The position numbers and the translations under genes were made by a program. 5,857 bases of DNA from an uncultured Actinomycetes bacterium (lineage in GTDB: Bacteria; Actinomycetota; Thermoleophilia; Miltoncostaeales; Miltoncostaeaceae), in contig CAIPNN010000124.1 in assembly GCA_903866425.1 (NCBI GenBank), positions 1 to 5,857 of the forward strand, in the 5' to 3' direction. The notes under the pieces are model-generated. The model was not told where the DNA came from and did no database searches. It saw only the letters and a list, made by a program, of their open reading frames with translations. Shown in pieces: positions 1 through 4,528 of this stretch (position 1 is the stretch's first letter; every line of letters begins with the position of its first letter).

Positions 1-2
1 CC

Positions 3-464
3 ACCACCGATCAGGCGCTGGCCACCGCCTACTACCACTGGTTCTTCCTCATCCAGCCCGATGGCATGCCCGAGCACATGATCGGCCAGGACGCCACGTG
101 GTGGCTCAATGAGACCCTTCGTCGCTGGGCGGCGCCGGGCTTTCAGTTCGACCCGGCTGCGATTGCGGAATACGAGCGCGCATTCGACGACGCACCCACC
201 ATCCACGCCCAGTGCGAGGACTACCGCGCGGCAGCCACCATTGATCTGGTGCACGACGCCGAGGATGCCGCCGCGCGCATCGCCTGCCCCCTCATGGTGC
301 TGTGGGGCGAGCGGGGGGCGATGCACCGCATCTACGACGTGCTGGGCACCTGGATGGACCAGGGCGTTGACGTGCGCGGCCGCGCGATCGACAGCGGTCA
401 CTTCCTGGCCGAGGAGGCCCCGGAGGCCACGGCCCGCGAACTGCTGGGGCTTCTGCCGGAGTAA
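3..464 (+). CDS. Haloacetate/fluoroacetate dehalogenase-type alpha/beta hydrolase, C-terminal part (5' truncated)
   Basis: The reading frame is open from the window edge, giving 153 visible residues before TAA; the start and the nucleophile Asp (the family's DRG-type motif) lie outside. What remains matches the cap and C-terminal half of fluoroacetate dehalogenases: YYHWFFLIQP (residues 10-19) carries the His-Trp pair, CEDYRAAA (71-78) the Tyr, and SGHFLAEEAPE (131-141) the catalytic base His133. In characterised family members the His-Trp-Tyr trio forms the halide (fluoride) pocket. The enzyme would hydrolyse a haloacetate to glycolate plus halide through an aspartyl-ester intermediate, in the cytoplasm. 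VLWGERG (99-105) is the usual strand leading to the acid region. Related epoxide hydrolases share the fold but use two tyrosines, so the HW pair favours a dehalogenase. Substrate is inferred, not shown. It ends 6 nt from the convergent HTH gene. Confidence 0.86.
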   Translation, partial: TTDQALATAYYHWFFLIQPDGMPEHMIGQDATWWLNETLRRWAAPGFQFDPAAIAEYERAFDDAPTIHAQCEDYRAAATIDLVHDAEDAAARIACPLMVLWGERGAMHRIYDVLGTWMDQGVDVRGRAIDSGHFLAEEAPEATARELLGLLPE

Positions 465-470
465 GCGGGG

Positions 471-926
471 CTAGGCGGTGCGCAGGCGCAGGCGGCCACG
501 ACGGCCCGGCTCGCGCACGGCCGCCTCACCCACAAGCACCTGGGTGAGGTCCTGCTCGGCCACCGTGGCGCGCGCCTCGGCGTCCATCAGTGCCGTCTTC
601 ACGGTGCGCATCTCGTCGCGCGCGCGCCGAAGTGCCGCCTCGGTGGCCACCAGCGCGGTGCGCAGGGCCTCCACCTCCGACTCCGCCTCGGCCATGCGCT
701 CCGGCGCGGCGCCGGGCTCGACGCATGCGGGCGTCAGCGTCACGAGGCCGGCACGCAGCAGGTCGGCCACGCGCACCCTGCGCTGGCCGTCGTCATCACG
801 CGTGGCAACAAGACTGCCGCGCTCCACGCGGCGCTCCAGCGCCTTGCGCGAGCACCCCGCGAGGGTTGCCGCATCGGTGAGCGTGAGCATGCGATCGGGA
901 TCCATCGCCCTGATATTCGCGCCCAC
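471..926 (-). CDS. HTH (MerR/excisionase-like) DNA-binding protein with C-terminal coiled coil
   Basis: The product is 151 residues from a GTG start at 926. Residues 14-57 (LTLTDAATLAGCSRKALERR, then VERGSLVATR and RRVRVADL) have the pattern of a MerR/excisionase-type winged HTH: a helix with AA..AGCS, a recognition helix RKALERRVERG, a short basic wing and a closing helix. Residues about 74-135 are rich in A, E, R and L with heptad spacing, predicting a coiled coil that would dimerise the protein. The last 14 residues are basic (GRRGRLRLRTA). I chose the GTG because AGGGG lies in the 18-nt gap after the upstream stop; an in-frame ATG at 905 (MDPDRML) is the alternative and would remove seven residues. 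The short gap to 945-1199 suggests one operon. The role is probably transcription factor or DNA-organising protein; its target is unknown. There is no effector domain as in classical MerR proteins. Confidence 0.8.
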   Translation of the reverse strand: MGANIRAMDPDRMLTLTDAATLAGCSRKALERRVERGSLVATRDDDGQRRVRVADLLRAGLVTLTPACVEPGAAPERMAEAESEVEALRTALVATEAALRRARDEMRTVKTALMDAEARATVAEQDLTQVLVGEAAVREPGRRGRLRLRTA

Positions 927-944
927 CCGGGGGCGCCCCTGCCG

Positions 945-1199
945 CTAGGCCGATTCGAGTGCGGCGACGGGCAGGATGCGCCCGCCCACCTCATCAACCT
1001 GACCGCGCACGATGCACATGCCCAGCGCACGCAGTACGCGGTCGGGCTCGGGCGGCGGTGCCGACGGGTCCATCTCGGCAAGGCGCGCAGCCACGGCGGC
1101 CCACAGCACACTGCGGTGGATGCCCCCGGGCACGGTGGCCACCTCGAGGAGGGCGGCCTCCACGAGATCGGGCGTGCGTGTGGTGGTGCGGTCGGTCAT
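945..1199 (-). CDS. Small winged-helix-like hypothetical protein
   Basis: This 84-residue protein starts at ATG 1199 (MTDRTTTRTPDLVEAALLEV). The frame is open upstream to 1244, but the TACGGT box at 1210-1215 lies in that extension, so the internal ATG is preferred. The pattern is helical (LVEAALLEVATVPGGIHRSVLWAAVAARLA), then a proline-rich linker (PSAPPPEPDRV), a helix RVLRALGMCIV and a hairpin-like RGQVDEVGGRILPV. This order and the wing-like end resemble a winged helix-turn-helix, but I do not recognise a named family. It is the first gene of a probable two-gene operon with the HTH/coiled-coil gene, 18 nt downstream. A putative DNA-binding protein next to another suggests a joint regulatory role; this is inference. 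It has no signal peptide or membrane segment. Confidence 0.66.
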   Translation of the reverse strand: MTDRTTTRTPDLVEAALLEVATVPGGIHRSVLWAAVAARLAEMDPSAPPPEPDRVLRALGMCIVRGQVDEVGGRILPVAALESA

Positions 1200-1209
1200 G
1201 GGACGCGGC

Positions 1210-1215
1210 ACCGTA
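1210..1215 (-). promoter_or_regulatory. Putative -10 box (TACGGT) of the 945-1199 gene
   Basis: Read on the minus strand, TACGGT stands 10 nt before the ATG at 1199. It fits the actinobacterial TAnnnT -10 consensus, and the same hexamer occurs before the 2834 start. The expected transcript would start 0-4 nt before the ATG, so it would be leaderless or nearly so. No convincing -35 is seen. Confidence 0.5.
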
Positions 1216-1227
1216 GACACTGCGGCC

Positions 1228-1242
1228 GCCCTTGGGAAGGGC
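1228..1242. repeat. Inverted repeat GCCCTT-GGG-AAGGGC upstream of the small two-gene operon
   Basis: Perfect 6-bp arms flank a 3-nt centre. The repeat lies 13 nt upstream of the TACGGT box, at about the -25 to -40 region of the predicted promoter, where a repressor or activator would bind. A role as operator, perhaps for autoregulation by one of the two DNA-binding-like proteins downstream, is inference. The remaining sequence of the 119-bp gap (1200-1318) shows only the promoter box and the hairpin at 1290-1312. Confidence 0.35.
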
Positions 1243-1289
1243 ATTCGCGCAGAAAAGATCGCCTGAATGGGATTGCTGCCCCTCCCGCT

Positions 1290-1312
1290 ACCCTCAAGTG
1301 CTGGTTGAGGGT
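1290..1312 (-). terminator. Hairpin behind the 1319-1534 gene, likely terminator
   Basis: ACCCTCAA (1290-1297) and TTGAGGGT (1305-1312) form a perfect 8-bp stem around a 7-nt loop. It begins 6 nt past the TAA of the minus-strand gene at 1319-1534 and lies well upstream of the next operon's promoter. There is no U-run, as is common for terminators of GC-rich actinobacteria. Confidence 0.55.
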
Positions 1313-1318
1313 TGCGGA

Positions 1319-1534
1319 TTACACCGCGGGCGGCGACCCCTCGGACGGCGGTGCGCAGGAGGGGCGCGGCCGGGGTCGCGCGGGGGCCCCGTACCGCTCC
1401 GCGGCAAGTTCCACGAGCCAGCGCGACTCCTCATGCACGACGTCGACCACCACAGCCCCATCCGGGCCGCGTGAAACGCGCCCCACCACGGTGCCATCGG
1501 AATTGCGAATCGTCATGCCGGCCTCAATTGCCAT
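1319..1534 (-). CDS. Small hypothetical protein, PRC-barrel-like N-terminus
   Basis: A 71-residue protein starting at ATG 1534. Its core, GMTIRNSDGTVVGRV (6-20) followed by GAVVVDVVHEESRWLVEL, has alternating hydrophobic residues and a DG turn that suggest a small beta-barrel of PRC or DUF2171 type; this is a resemblance only. The tail (ARPRPRPSCAPPSEGSPPAV) is proline-rich and probably disordered. Support for a real gene comes from TACCGT 6 nt before the ATG, the hairpin just past the stop, and the protein-like composition, in contrast to the opposite strand here, which reads as an Arg/Pro/Ala-rich shadow. An ATG at 1516 is an alternative start. It is transcribed divergently from the enolase-like gene, so the two may share control. 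Confidence 0.62.
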   Translation of the reverse strand: MAIEAGMTIRNSDGTVVGRVSRGPDGAVVVDVVHEESRWLVELAAERYGAPARPRPRPSCAPPSEGSPPAV

Positions 1535-1540
1535 GCCGCG

Positions 1541-1546
1541 ACGGTA
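1541..1546 (-). promoter_or_regulatory. Putative -10 box (TACCGT) for the 1319-1534 gene
   Basis: On the minus strand TACCGT is followed by 6 nt and then the ATG at 1534. It fits TAnnnT at leaderless spacing. Its -35 position would fall on the -10 box of the divergent gene at 1563-1568. Confidence 0.5.
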
Positions 1547-1558
1547 CCGCGATCGCGG
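1547..1558. promoter_or_regulatory. Perfect 12-bp palindrome CCGCGATCGCGG between divergent -10 boxes
   Basis: The palindrome lies exactly between the two outward-facing -10 boxes (1541-1546 and 1563-1568). The flanks GTACCG (1544-1549) and CGGTAC (1560-1565) form a second, wider inverted repeat. A protein bound here would cover both promoters. Short GC-rich palindromes arise by chance in such DNA, so operator function is inferred from position. Confidence 0.4.
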
Positions 1559-1562
1559 CCGG

Positions 1563-1568
1563 TACGCT
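1563..1568 (+). promoter_or_regulatory. Putative -10 box (TACGCT) for the enolase-superfamily gene
   Basis: TACGCT is followed by 7 nt and then the ATG at 1576, giving a predicted leaderless mRNA. No Shine-Dalgarno sequence is visible in the gap, which supports leaderless initiation. Confidence 0.55.
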
Positions 1569-1575
1569 CACGCCC

Positions 1576-2634
1576 ATGACCGACTCCGGAACGCTCTACT
1601 CACGCATTCGCGACCTGCCCGTGGTGATTGACGAGGTTGCACTCGACCGCCTTGAGCTGCCGGTGTCGCCGGAGTTCACCCGGGTCACCACACTCGTGGT
1701 GCTGCGTGGCCTGGGGCATGAGGGCATTGGCGAAGACGTCACGTACGAGGCCGACGAGGCCGCGCTGTTCGCCATCACGGGGCCACCCGACCTGCGCGGC
1801 GAGTGGACAATTCACACGCTGGCGCAGGCGCTCGAGTCGATGGACCTCTTCCCCGCTCCGCCGGCATGGGAGCCCAGCCGCAACTACCGCCGGTGGGCAT
1901 TCGAGAGCGCCGCACTCGACCTGGGGCTGCGTCAGGCTGGCCAGCCGCTCTGGCGCGTGCTGGGTGAGGACTGCCACCCCACCTCGTTCGTCATCTCCAC
2001 CGGACTCGGCGACCCGCCCAGCCCCGAGCGCGTGCTGCAGTGGGCAGAGGTGGCGCCGGGTATCGGGTTCAAGCTCGACGCCACGCCATCGTGGACCCGC
2101 GAGCTGATGGAGCAACTGGGCGACGCGGTGGATGTGGACGTGATCGACCTGAAGGGGCACTACACGGGCACGGTGGTGGACAGCGGTGCCGACCCCCGCC
2201 TCTACGCCACGGTGGCCGAGGAGTTTCCCGATGCCTGGCTGGAGGACCCCCGCGTGGACGACCGCACGCGCATCGCGCTTGCCGGCGCTGAGGACCGCGT
2301 CACATGGGACGCCCCCATCCACTCGGTCGACGACATCGCAGAGATGCCCATCGCGCCACGCACCATCAACGTCAAGCCCTCACGCATCGGTTCGCTTGAG
2401 CGGCTAATGGCCGTGTACGACCACGTGCGCGAGACCGGCATGGGCGCCTACGGCGGCGGGCAGTACGAACTGGGGCCGGGACGCGGGCACATTCAGTACC
2501 TGGCCTCGATGTTCCATCCCGATGCGCCCAACGACACGTCGCCGGTCGACTTCCACAGGCCACCGCACGCAGGCGCGCCGTCGAGCCCACTGCGCGCCGC
2601 ACCCGCGGCAACGGGCTTCCGCTGGGAGTCTTAG
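1576..2634 (+). CDS. Enolase-superfamily (mandelate racemase/muconate lactonizing-like) enzyme
   Basis: A 352-residue protein, the usual length for this superfamily. The frame is open 264 nt further upstream, but that part is Arg/Pro-rich, overlaps the divergent gene and its promoter, and is rejected. Barrel motifs appear in the right order: GFKLDAT (164-170) at strand 2, VIDLKG (189-194) with metal ligand Asp191, WLEDPR (221-226) with Glu223, TWDAPIHS (243-250) with Asp245, and INVKPSRIGS (264-273) with Lys267. The C-terminal motif YGGGQYELGPGRGHIQYL (292-309) is very conserved-looking. These enzymes abstract an alpha proton from a carboxylate to form a Mg-bound enolate; the product may be an isomer, a lactone or a dehydrated acid. 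The substrate cannot be read here. The KxK motif of strand 2 reads K-L-D, so the second lysine, usually a catalytic base, is missing. Confidence 0.83.
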   Translation: MTDSGTLYSRIRDLPVVIDEVALDRLELPVSPEFTRVTTLVVLRGLGHEGIGEDVTYEADEAALFAITGPPDLRGEWTIHTLAQALESMDLFPAPPAWEPSRNYRRWAFESAALDLGLRQAGQPLWRVLGEDCHPTSFVISTGLGDPPSPERVLQWAEVAPGIGFKLDATPSWTRELMEQLGDAVDVDVIDLKGHYTGTVVDSGADPRLYATVAEEFPDAWLEDPRVDDRTRIALAGAEDRVTWDAPIHSVDDIAEMPIAPRTINVKPSRIGSLERLMAVYDHVRETGMGAYGGGQYELGPGRGHIQYLASMFHPDAPNDTSPVDFHRPPHAGAPSSPLRAAPAATGFRWES

Positions 2635-2834
2635 GCGGAGGCTGAGGCCGCGGCGGCCTCAAACAGGTCGCGCGCAGCAACCAGACGGGTCCACGCAGCT
2701 TCTTCGGCACGCTGGTGCTCGTCGCCGCTGGCGTAGAGGTGCGCCCCGCGAGAAACGCGCAGGTAGTCGGCCATTGCGCGCTCGAGCTCCTCATCGGGAC
2801 CCAAATGACGCCGGGTGGGGACTTCGCTGCTCAC
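2631..2834 (-). CDS. Small acidic/helical hypothetical protein
   Basis: A 67-residue protein (MSSEVPTRRHLGPDEELERA at its start) that looks mostly helical: ELERAMADYLRVSRGAHLY, then EHQRAEEAAWTRLVAARDLFEAAAA. I do not recognise the family. AGGAGG at 2842-2847 lies 7 nt before the second of two consecutive GTG codons, so I start there; the first GTG (2837) would add one residue, with only 4 nt spacing. It is the only gene here with a strong Shine-Dalgarno sequence. Its TAA and the TAG of the convergent enolase-like gene overlap within 4 nt. Composition suggests a soluble cytoplasmic protein, possibly a helical bundle; no function is assignable. Confidence 0.72.
   Translation of the reverse strand: MSSEVPTRRHLGPDEELERAMADYLRVSRGAHLYASGDEHQRAEEAAWTRLVAARDLFEAAAASASA
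2643..2661 (+). terminator. Hairpin just past the enolase-like gene, inside the convergent gene
   Basis: TGAGGCCG (2643-2650) and CGGCCTCA (2654-2661) form a perfect 8-bp stem with a 3-nt loop. It starts 8 nt past the enolase-like stop and is followed by AAC rather than a U-run. It lies in the Ala-rich 3' coding end of the opposite gene, so codon composition could also explain it. Confidence 0.4.
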
Positions 2835-2841
2835 CACGTCA

Positions 2842-2847
2842 CCTCCT
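2842..2847 (-). promoter_or_regulatory. Shine-Dalgarno AGGAGG deciding the start of the 2631-2834 gene
   Basis: A perfect AGGAGGTGA-type anti-16S match on the minus strand, 7 nt before GTG 2834 and 4 nt before GTG 2837. The spacing favours the inner GTG. Confidence 0.8.
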
Positions 2848-2861
2848 GACCGTTGGCGCAC

Positions 2862-2867
2862 ACCGTA
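2862..2867 (-). promoter_or_regulatory. Putative -10 box (TACGGT) for the 2631-2834 gene
   Basis: TACGGT on the minus strand, identical to the box before 1199, sits 27 nt upstream of the GTG at 2834. A start site about 7 nt downstream would give a leader of roughly 20 nt carrying the AGGAGG, consistent with leadered translation. Confidence 0.5.
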
Positions 2868-2904
2868 GCGCGCCCCGGCGCCCTGATGCCCCGGCCCGGG
2901 TGAG

Positions 2905-2910
2905 TACAGT
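2905..2910 (+). promoter_or_regulatory. Putative -10 box (TACAGT) for the membrane protein gene
   Basis: TACAGT is followed by 7 nt and GTG 2918, a leaderless arrangement. It is divergent from the -10 at 2862-2867, with 37 bp between the boxes. Confidence 0.5.
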
Positions 2911-2917
2911 TCTACGG

Positions 2918-4192
2918 GTGACGACCGCCGATACTGCGCCAACGCCCCGACCGCCCTTCTGGCGCCGCATCCGTGTGCGCTCGGTGCTGTCGTTCTTCTG
3001 CCTGGCCATCTCGATTCTGTGCCTCATCGTGGGCAGCCTCTTCGTGTGGGTGCGCGTGAGCGCCAGCAGCCCCGACGGGTTCGTGGCCGCCGCCCTGAAT
3101 GTGCAGGGGCAGGTGGAAGTGCAAACGGCCATCGAGACCTACGTCGAGAACAACGTGGTGACGCAGGCCCGTGCGGAGGAGGCCGCGGCCAAGGTCATTG
3201 CCCCCCTCCCCGTCACCGAGCAGCGCAAGGAGTTCCTCGCCAACATCCTGGCCAGCTCGCTGCGCGCACGCATCGGCGACATCGTGCAGAACGCCCTCAG
3301 CACCGGCCCGGGCCAGCAACTCATCGAGAACGTTGCCCGACGGGCCAGCGAGGGGGTCGTCGACCTCATCAACAATGACCCCGGCGTCTTCCAGTTCCAG
3401 GGCGACGCCATCGTCTTCAACACCGAACCGCTGGTGAAGGAGGCGCGGGCCGCCATTGACGCCCAGCTGGGACCGCTGGCCAAGTACATCCCGGCACCGC
3501 TCGCCCAGGAGGGCTACCCGGCCTACACCATCGCCAGCGGATCCACCGTGAGCGCCATACGGCAGGCCCTCTCGCTGATCAATCTGATGTCGTGGCTGCT
3601 GCCGGTGCTGTTCGCGCTGCTGCTCATCCTGGGCATCGTGCTCGCGCGCGAGCGCAGATCGGCTGCATACCGCGCGATGATCGCCATCGCCGTGTCGGCT
3701 GTCGTGCTGATCATCACGCTGCGCATCGCGAAGAACGCCATCGCGGGTCTCCTCACGACGCCGGCGAGCGAGCAGGTGTACAGCGCCATCATCAACGAGG
3801 TCGGCAGCCGCCTGCTGGCACAGACGCTGTGGCTCACATTCCTCGCAGCCATCGTGGCCTTCGTCCTGTGGATCTTCGGCCCCGACAAGCTGGCCCTGCG
3901 CCTGCGTGCCTGGATCGGCTGTCGCTGGCGCGACCTGCAGGCGGGTGTGCCGGCTGACGACGAGGACCGGGTCACGACGTTCATCCGTGAGTACCCGCGT
4001 CACCTCGAGGTGGCCGTGCTGATCATCGCGGCCATCGTGCTCATCGCACTGCCAAGCCTCAGTGCCACGGCATGGATCGTGGCCATTGTGGCGATCCTCC
4101 TGTGGTTCCTGTTTGTCGAATACACCCGCACCGCCCCATGGCTTGTGTCGTTCGCACGGCGCCTGCGCAGGAAGGACGAGGCCTCGGCGTAG
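2918..4192 (+). CDS. Six-TM integral membrane protein with large extracytoplasmic domain, unknown function
   Basis: A 424-residue protein from GTG 2918. The frame is open upstream to 2522, but that extension is Arg-rich and overlaps the opposite gene; TACAGT 7 nt before the GTG supports the shorter form. Hydrophobic segments fall at about 23-45, 226-243, 251-270, 302-320, 364-382 and 384-401. Positive residues at the N-terminus (RRIRVR), between TM2 and TM3 (RERR), after TM4 (KLALRLRAW) and at the C-terminus (RRLRRK) place both ends in the cytoplasm. That leaves about 180 residues (46-225), helical and rich in A, E, V and Q, outside, and a roughly 43-residue acidic/basic cytoplasmic loop (321-363). 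I see no transporter, kinase or protease motif. The overall plan resembles uncharacterised actinobacterial integral membrane proteins. A role at the envelope, by sensing or scaffolding through the outer domain, is speculation. Confidence 0.82.
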   Translation: MTTADTAPTPRPPFWRRIRVRSVLSFFCLAISILCLIVGSLFVWVRVSASSPDGFVAAALNVQGQVEVQTAIETYVENNVVTQARAEEAAAKVIAPLPVTEQRKEFLANILASSLRARIGDIVQNALSTGPGQQLIENVARRASEGVVDLINNDPGVFQFQGDAIVFNTEPLVKEARAAIDAQLGPLAKYIPAPLAQEGYPAYTIASGSTVSAIRQALSLINLMSWLLPVLFALLLILGIVLARERRSAAYRAMIAIAVSAVVLIITLRIAKNAIAGLLTTPASEQVYSAIINEVGSRLLAQTLWLTFLAAIVAFVLWIFGPDKLALRLRAWIGCRWRDLQAGVPADDEDRVTTFIREYPRHLEVAVLIIAAIVLIALPSLSATAWIVAIVAILLWFLFVEYTRTAPWLVSFARRLRRKDEASA

Positions 4193-4200
4193 GCCTCGTC
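4175..4200 (+). terminator. Hairpin across the stop codon of the membrane protein gene
   Basis: GACGAGGCC (4175-4183) pairs perfectly with GGCCTCGTC (4192-4200), a 9-bp stem with an 8-nt loop that contains most of the stop codon. No U-run follows. It ends 8 nt before the SOS box and would insulate the LexA-controlled promoter from read-through. Confidence 0.6.
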
Positions 4201-4208
4201 GCAGGGTG

Positions 4209-4222
4209 CGAACACATGTTCG
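4209..4222. promoter_or_regulatory. SOS box / LexA operator (CGAACACATGTTCG)
   Basis: A perfect match to the Gram-positive LexA consensus CGAACRNRYGTTCG; the outer arms extend one base each to GCGAAC...GTTCGC (4208-4223). It lies in the 43-bp gap before the 4236 gene, immediately upstream of TAGAGT (4224-4229), i.e. across the -35/-10 spacer. Bound LexA would block RNA polymerase, and cleavage of LexA after RecA activation would release it. Sequence and position agree; induction is inferred. Confidence 0.87.
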
Positions 4223-4223
4223 C

Positions 4224-4229
4224 TAGAGT
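4224..4229 (+). promoter_or_regulatory. Putative -10 box (TAGAGT) of the SOS-controlled gene
   Basis: TAGAGT begins 1 nt past the 14-bp LexA box and is followed by 6 nt and GTG 4236, giving a leaderless transcript. The arrangement of box, -10 and start resembles known actinobacterial SOS promoters. Confidence 0.65.
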
Positions 4230-4235
4230 GCCCGC

Positions 4236-4508
4236 GTGGGCGACCCCGTTGACGACATCATCCGTATTGCCTCGCTCACCATGAGCGAGGACGAAGCCGA
4301 CCGACTGGTGGGCTGGATTGCGCTTCGCACCGGGCGCAGCAAGGCGCTGGCCGCAGGCGACGACACCCTCGCCCGGCTGCGTCACGCGGCCGAGAACTGG
4401 ATGGACGACGACCAGCGGCGGCGGCTGGCCGGATGGATCGCACGCCGCACAGCACTGGGTGAAGACCCGGTGCCTCCGGCGCCAGGCGCCGTGCGGCGCG
4501 GCGTCTGA
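4236..4508 (+). CDS. Putative SOS-regulated small protein with internal RLxGWIAxRT repeat
   Basis: A 90-residue protein starting at GTG 4236, supported by a -10 box 6 nt upstream. I do not recognise the family. It contains a duplicated segment: RLVGWIALRT at residues 23-32 and RLAGWIARRT at 63-72, 40 residues apart, each preceded by an acidic stretch (SEDEAD; MDDDQR). The segments between are helical (DDTLARLRHAAENW), suggesting a two-repeat helical protein; the tail (PVPPAPGAVRRGV) looks disordered. There is no signal peptide, membrane segment or Cys/His metal site. The LexA operator just upstream predicts induction by DNA damage, so candidate roles include checkpoint/division inhibition, repair accessory or toxin-like function; none is shown by the sequence. 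The nitronate monooxygenase gene follows after 20 nt and may be co-transcribed. Confidence 0.76.
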   Translation: MGDPVDDIIRIASLTMSEDEADRLVGWIALRTGRSKALAAGDDTLARLRHAAENWMDDDQRRRLAGWIARRTALGEDPVPPAPGAVRRGV

Positions 4509-4528
4509 GCGTCTGGCACCCTGAGGGT

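Noticed and set aside
490..526. Inverted repeat AGGCGGCC / GGCCGCCT as a terminator for the dehalogenase gene
   Set aside because: The 21-nt loop and the GC-rich coding context make chance likely; no U-run.
1549..1556. GCGATCGC octamer identical to the cyanobacterial HIP1 element
   Set aside because: Single occurrence in GC-rich, non-cyanobacterial-looking DNA; better treated as the core of the local palindrome.
1312..1575. N-terminal extension of the enolase-like frame
   Set aside because: Arg/Pro/Ala-rich, not enolase-like, crosses the promoter at 1563-1568 and overlaps the divergent small gene.
1600..2322. 240-codon minus-strand open frame opposite the enolase-like gene
   Set aside because: The plus frame carries ordered superfamily motifs; the minus frame is a low-complexity shadow without recognisable motifs.
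2522..2917. N-terminal extension of the membrane protein frame
   Set aside because: Arg-rich shadow of two other genes, and it would bury the first TM segment deep in the protein; TACAGT plus GTG 2918 explains the start better.
2912..4003. Long (363-codon) minus-strand open frame opposite the membrane protein gene
   Set aside because: It is a shadow of the plus-strand gene: rich in H, D, E, G and R with no hydrophobic core, and the plus strand encodes clear TM segments with positive-inside topology.
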